NCBI RefSeq assembly: GCF_031877795.1
Contig: NC_133934.1
Location: 103,232,610 to 103,296,609, forward strand
Origin: Strix aluco
Taxonomy: Eukaryota; Chordata; Aves; Strigiformes; Strigidae
Direction of reading: 5' to 3'
DNA length: 64,000 nucleotides
Position numbers and translations under genes: made by a program. Shown in pieces: positions 62,222 to 64,000 of this stretch (its first letter is position 1; each line of letters begins with the position of its first letter). Under the pieces are notes generated by a model that had not been told where the DNA came from, ran no database searches, and was given only the letters and a program-made list of their open reading frames with translations.

Positions 62222-64000
62222 CTTTTAAAAAAAAAAAAGAATGATTCATAGATAAACAAATGGAAGGTTAAAATTCTAACTATGTAAAAAATTAAGCAAG
62301 TTGTGCATTAGCAGAAAGCATTTTGGTTTTGTTTTTAAATAAACAGGAGACCCAAGCAACCACCTCCATTTCCTGAACTGAATATTAGTTTTCAGGTATT
62401 GCTTTTCCATTTTTTATATCATTAAAGTATCAGACAAACATGAGCCAGCAATTCAATTAATAAATCTAATCCTAAATACCCTGTGAACAACTGTAAGAAA
62501 CTTGCATGAGCAGATAAGCATTACAGTGTTCCAGCCATTCCCATCTGTCAAGTGCAAAAATTATTTCCAAGATTTAAAAACTTTTCATTTTCCTGTAACA
62601 TATTACAATATTAAAAGCTCTTTAATCATAAGTAACAACCATTTTTACTCCACTACTATTCACCATCTTACAGCCTTATAAGAGAAATGAAATACTGAAA
62701 TTCCATTTAACTGCGTGGAGGAGAAGGTAGCGAACCTTTCTGTAGCAAGCAGGATACAGTGTGCAAGTACCAGAGATAAACAGCCACTCAGAACAGTGTT
62801 TATGTGATAAAAGTGAAGGGAGGAAAAGCATTGCCTAACCCTTAAGGGCATTGATCATTTGGATCACAGATTTTGAATTCCAGGTAAACACCAAGATTAG
62901 GGTGACTGTCTCACTCAAAGAGGGACAGGGGGTGAAAGCATAACCAATCCAAATTTGACTTTTTTTTTTTTTTTTAAACAAGAAAAAAATAACCACCTGC
63001 ACCATCACCTATGTTTTAAAACCAAATTCTTGGTTATGGCCTATAACTTTTCTATATCAAGGGCAACCTGCAAACAAACCTAGAGAAAGAATTAGTAGAG
63101 AAATAGAATTAGATTGACACATTTTTTTATTCCTTTCCCTTTAGGAGTGCTGTTTACATAAGTACTAAAAAGAAAGGTAATTTTCTCTTTCTGGCTTGCT
63201 GTGCACTGATCATTCAATGTTTTCTTCACATCGTCTTAAAGGCAGCAAAAAGTTTAAACCAAAATTTCTCTCATGATGAATAATTTGGGTCACTCGGGTA
63301 TGGATTTTTCTTTCCTAAATATAGAGAGACTATCCCTTAGTGATTGATTTAGGCAAATCAGAATGCACTGAATTCTAGCGGCTTCCTTTCAGGATCAAAA
63401 TTAAGTTGAATTCTCCATCCCTCCTTAAGAGGCTTTCTTGCAATTCACCAGATTCTTGCACTTTCCAGTGTAATTCCTGTACTCTAGTAAGCAGACACTA
63501 GTCTCTGTTTCATTCAAAATTCCTCTCCTCCTCCTCCTCCACACTTAGATCTTTCATTCACGTTTGTACATCATTCTTTTTGTCCACATACATTAATCCT
63601 TCCAGCTATCTGTGACTCTGAATTCAGAGTTTTAAGTCTTCATTTAACAACTACCATTGCTAATTTTAATAGAGCACTTAAACACTGAGCTCTAGATCCT
63701 GCCAGAATGCCTGTGCAGAGTTGCTCCAGAGGGCTTAGAGAGGACAGGCACTTTATTAGGGTAGTTCCAGCAGTGCCTTACAGCTGACAAGCCAGTGCAG
63801 CCTGCAGAAAAAGCAGACACGCTTTGGGAACTTTCACTGTAATGCAAGTCTCTAAATCAGCTTACTTTGGTTACGTAGTTTACCATCAAGTATTTTAAAA
63901 TATAAACAAGAGGGAAATTAAATTAAGAACTAGCTAAGAAATCATCTTTTTACTGCATTATAGTTAACATCAGCATGAAGTTCTTCCTACATTGTTATTT
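62222..64000 (-). other. BAZ1A: BAZ1A intron (partial)
   Basis: Intron running off the right edge. The preceding bromodomain exon (human ...WPFLKLVSKIQ) was looked for and not found. It contains a T17 tract near 62,960 and a (TCC)n run at 63,524-63,540. Confidence 0.7.

Overview
This is ordinary vertebrate chromosomal DNA, most likely from a bird. Genes are split into short exons with canonical GT-AG introns. Two promoters are CpG islands, the repeats are CR1/L3-type LINE fossils, and there are no Alu- or L1-like elements. A turtle or crocodilian is not excluded and the species cannot be read from the sequence. Three genes are recognisable, all on the minus strand and in an order that, from memory, matches human 14q13: SNX6, then CFL2, then the 3' end of BAZ1A.

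Layout, left to right. 1-20,592: SNX6 (sorting nexin 6). Twelve coding exons (889 to 20,592) encode residues 1-360 of an expected 406; the C-terminal coding part lies left of position 1. About 20,150-21,130: the SNX6 CpG-island promoter, with a GC-box array and a TCTCGCGAG element. About 21,130-41,170: AT-rich intergenic DNA with an L3/CR1-like LINE fossil (31.6-32.3 kb), smaller ancient repeat remnants, local tandem duplications and one unexplained coding-like patch at 27.4-28.1 kb. 43,788-46,006: the complete 166-codon CFL2 (muscle cofilin), four coding exons, with a probable 2.6-kb 3' UTR reaching to about 41.2 kb and a CpG-island promoter at 45.2-46.7 kb. 46.7-60.5 kb: intergenic DNA with a GC-rich block (49.9-50.9 kb), two LTR-like stretches (54.9-55.15 kb and 59.9-60.4 kb) and microsatellites. 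60.57-64.0 kb: the 3' UTR and last two coding exons of BAZ1A (ACF1), covering the C-terminal half of its bromodomain; the rest of the gene lies to the right.

The genes are neighbours rather than an operon. SNX6 is a retromer-associated PX-BAR protein of endosome-to-Golgi transport. CFL2 severs and depolymerises actin in muscle. BAZ1A is the large regulatory subunit of the ACF/CHRAC chromatin remodelers. Every CDS exon here was joined by checking splice sites and reading phase, and the joined lengths agree with the recalled human proteins.

No defence, toxin, CRISPR or other novel system is evident. The observations most worth checking are a tandem NAGNAG acceptor in SNX6, a MEF2/YY1-like cluster in the CFL2 CpG island, the unidentified signal-peptide-like reading frame near 28.1 kb with its 160-codon neighbour, and the promoter-like LTR candidate beside the BAZ1A 3' end.
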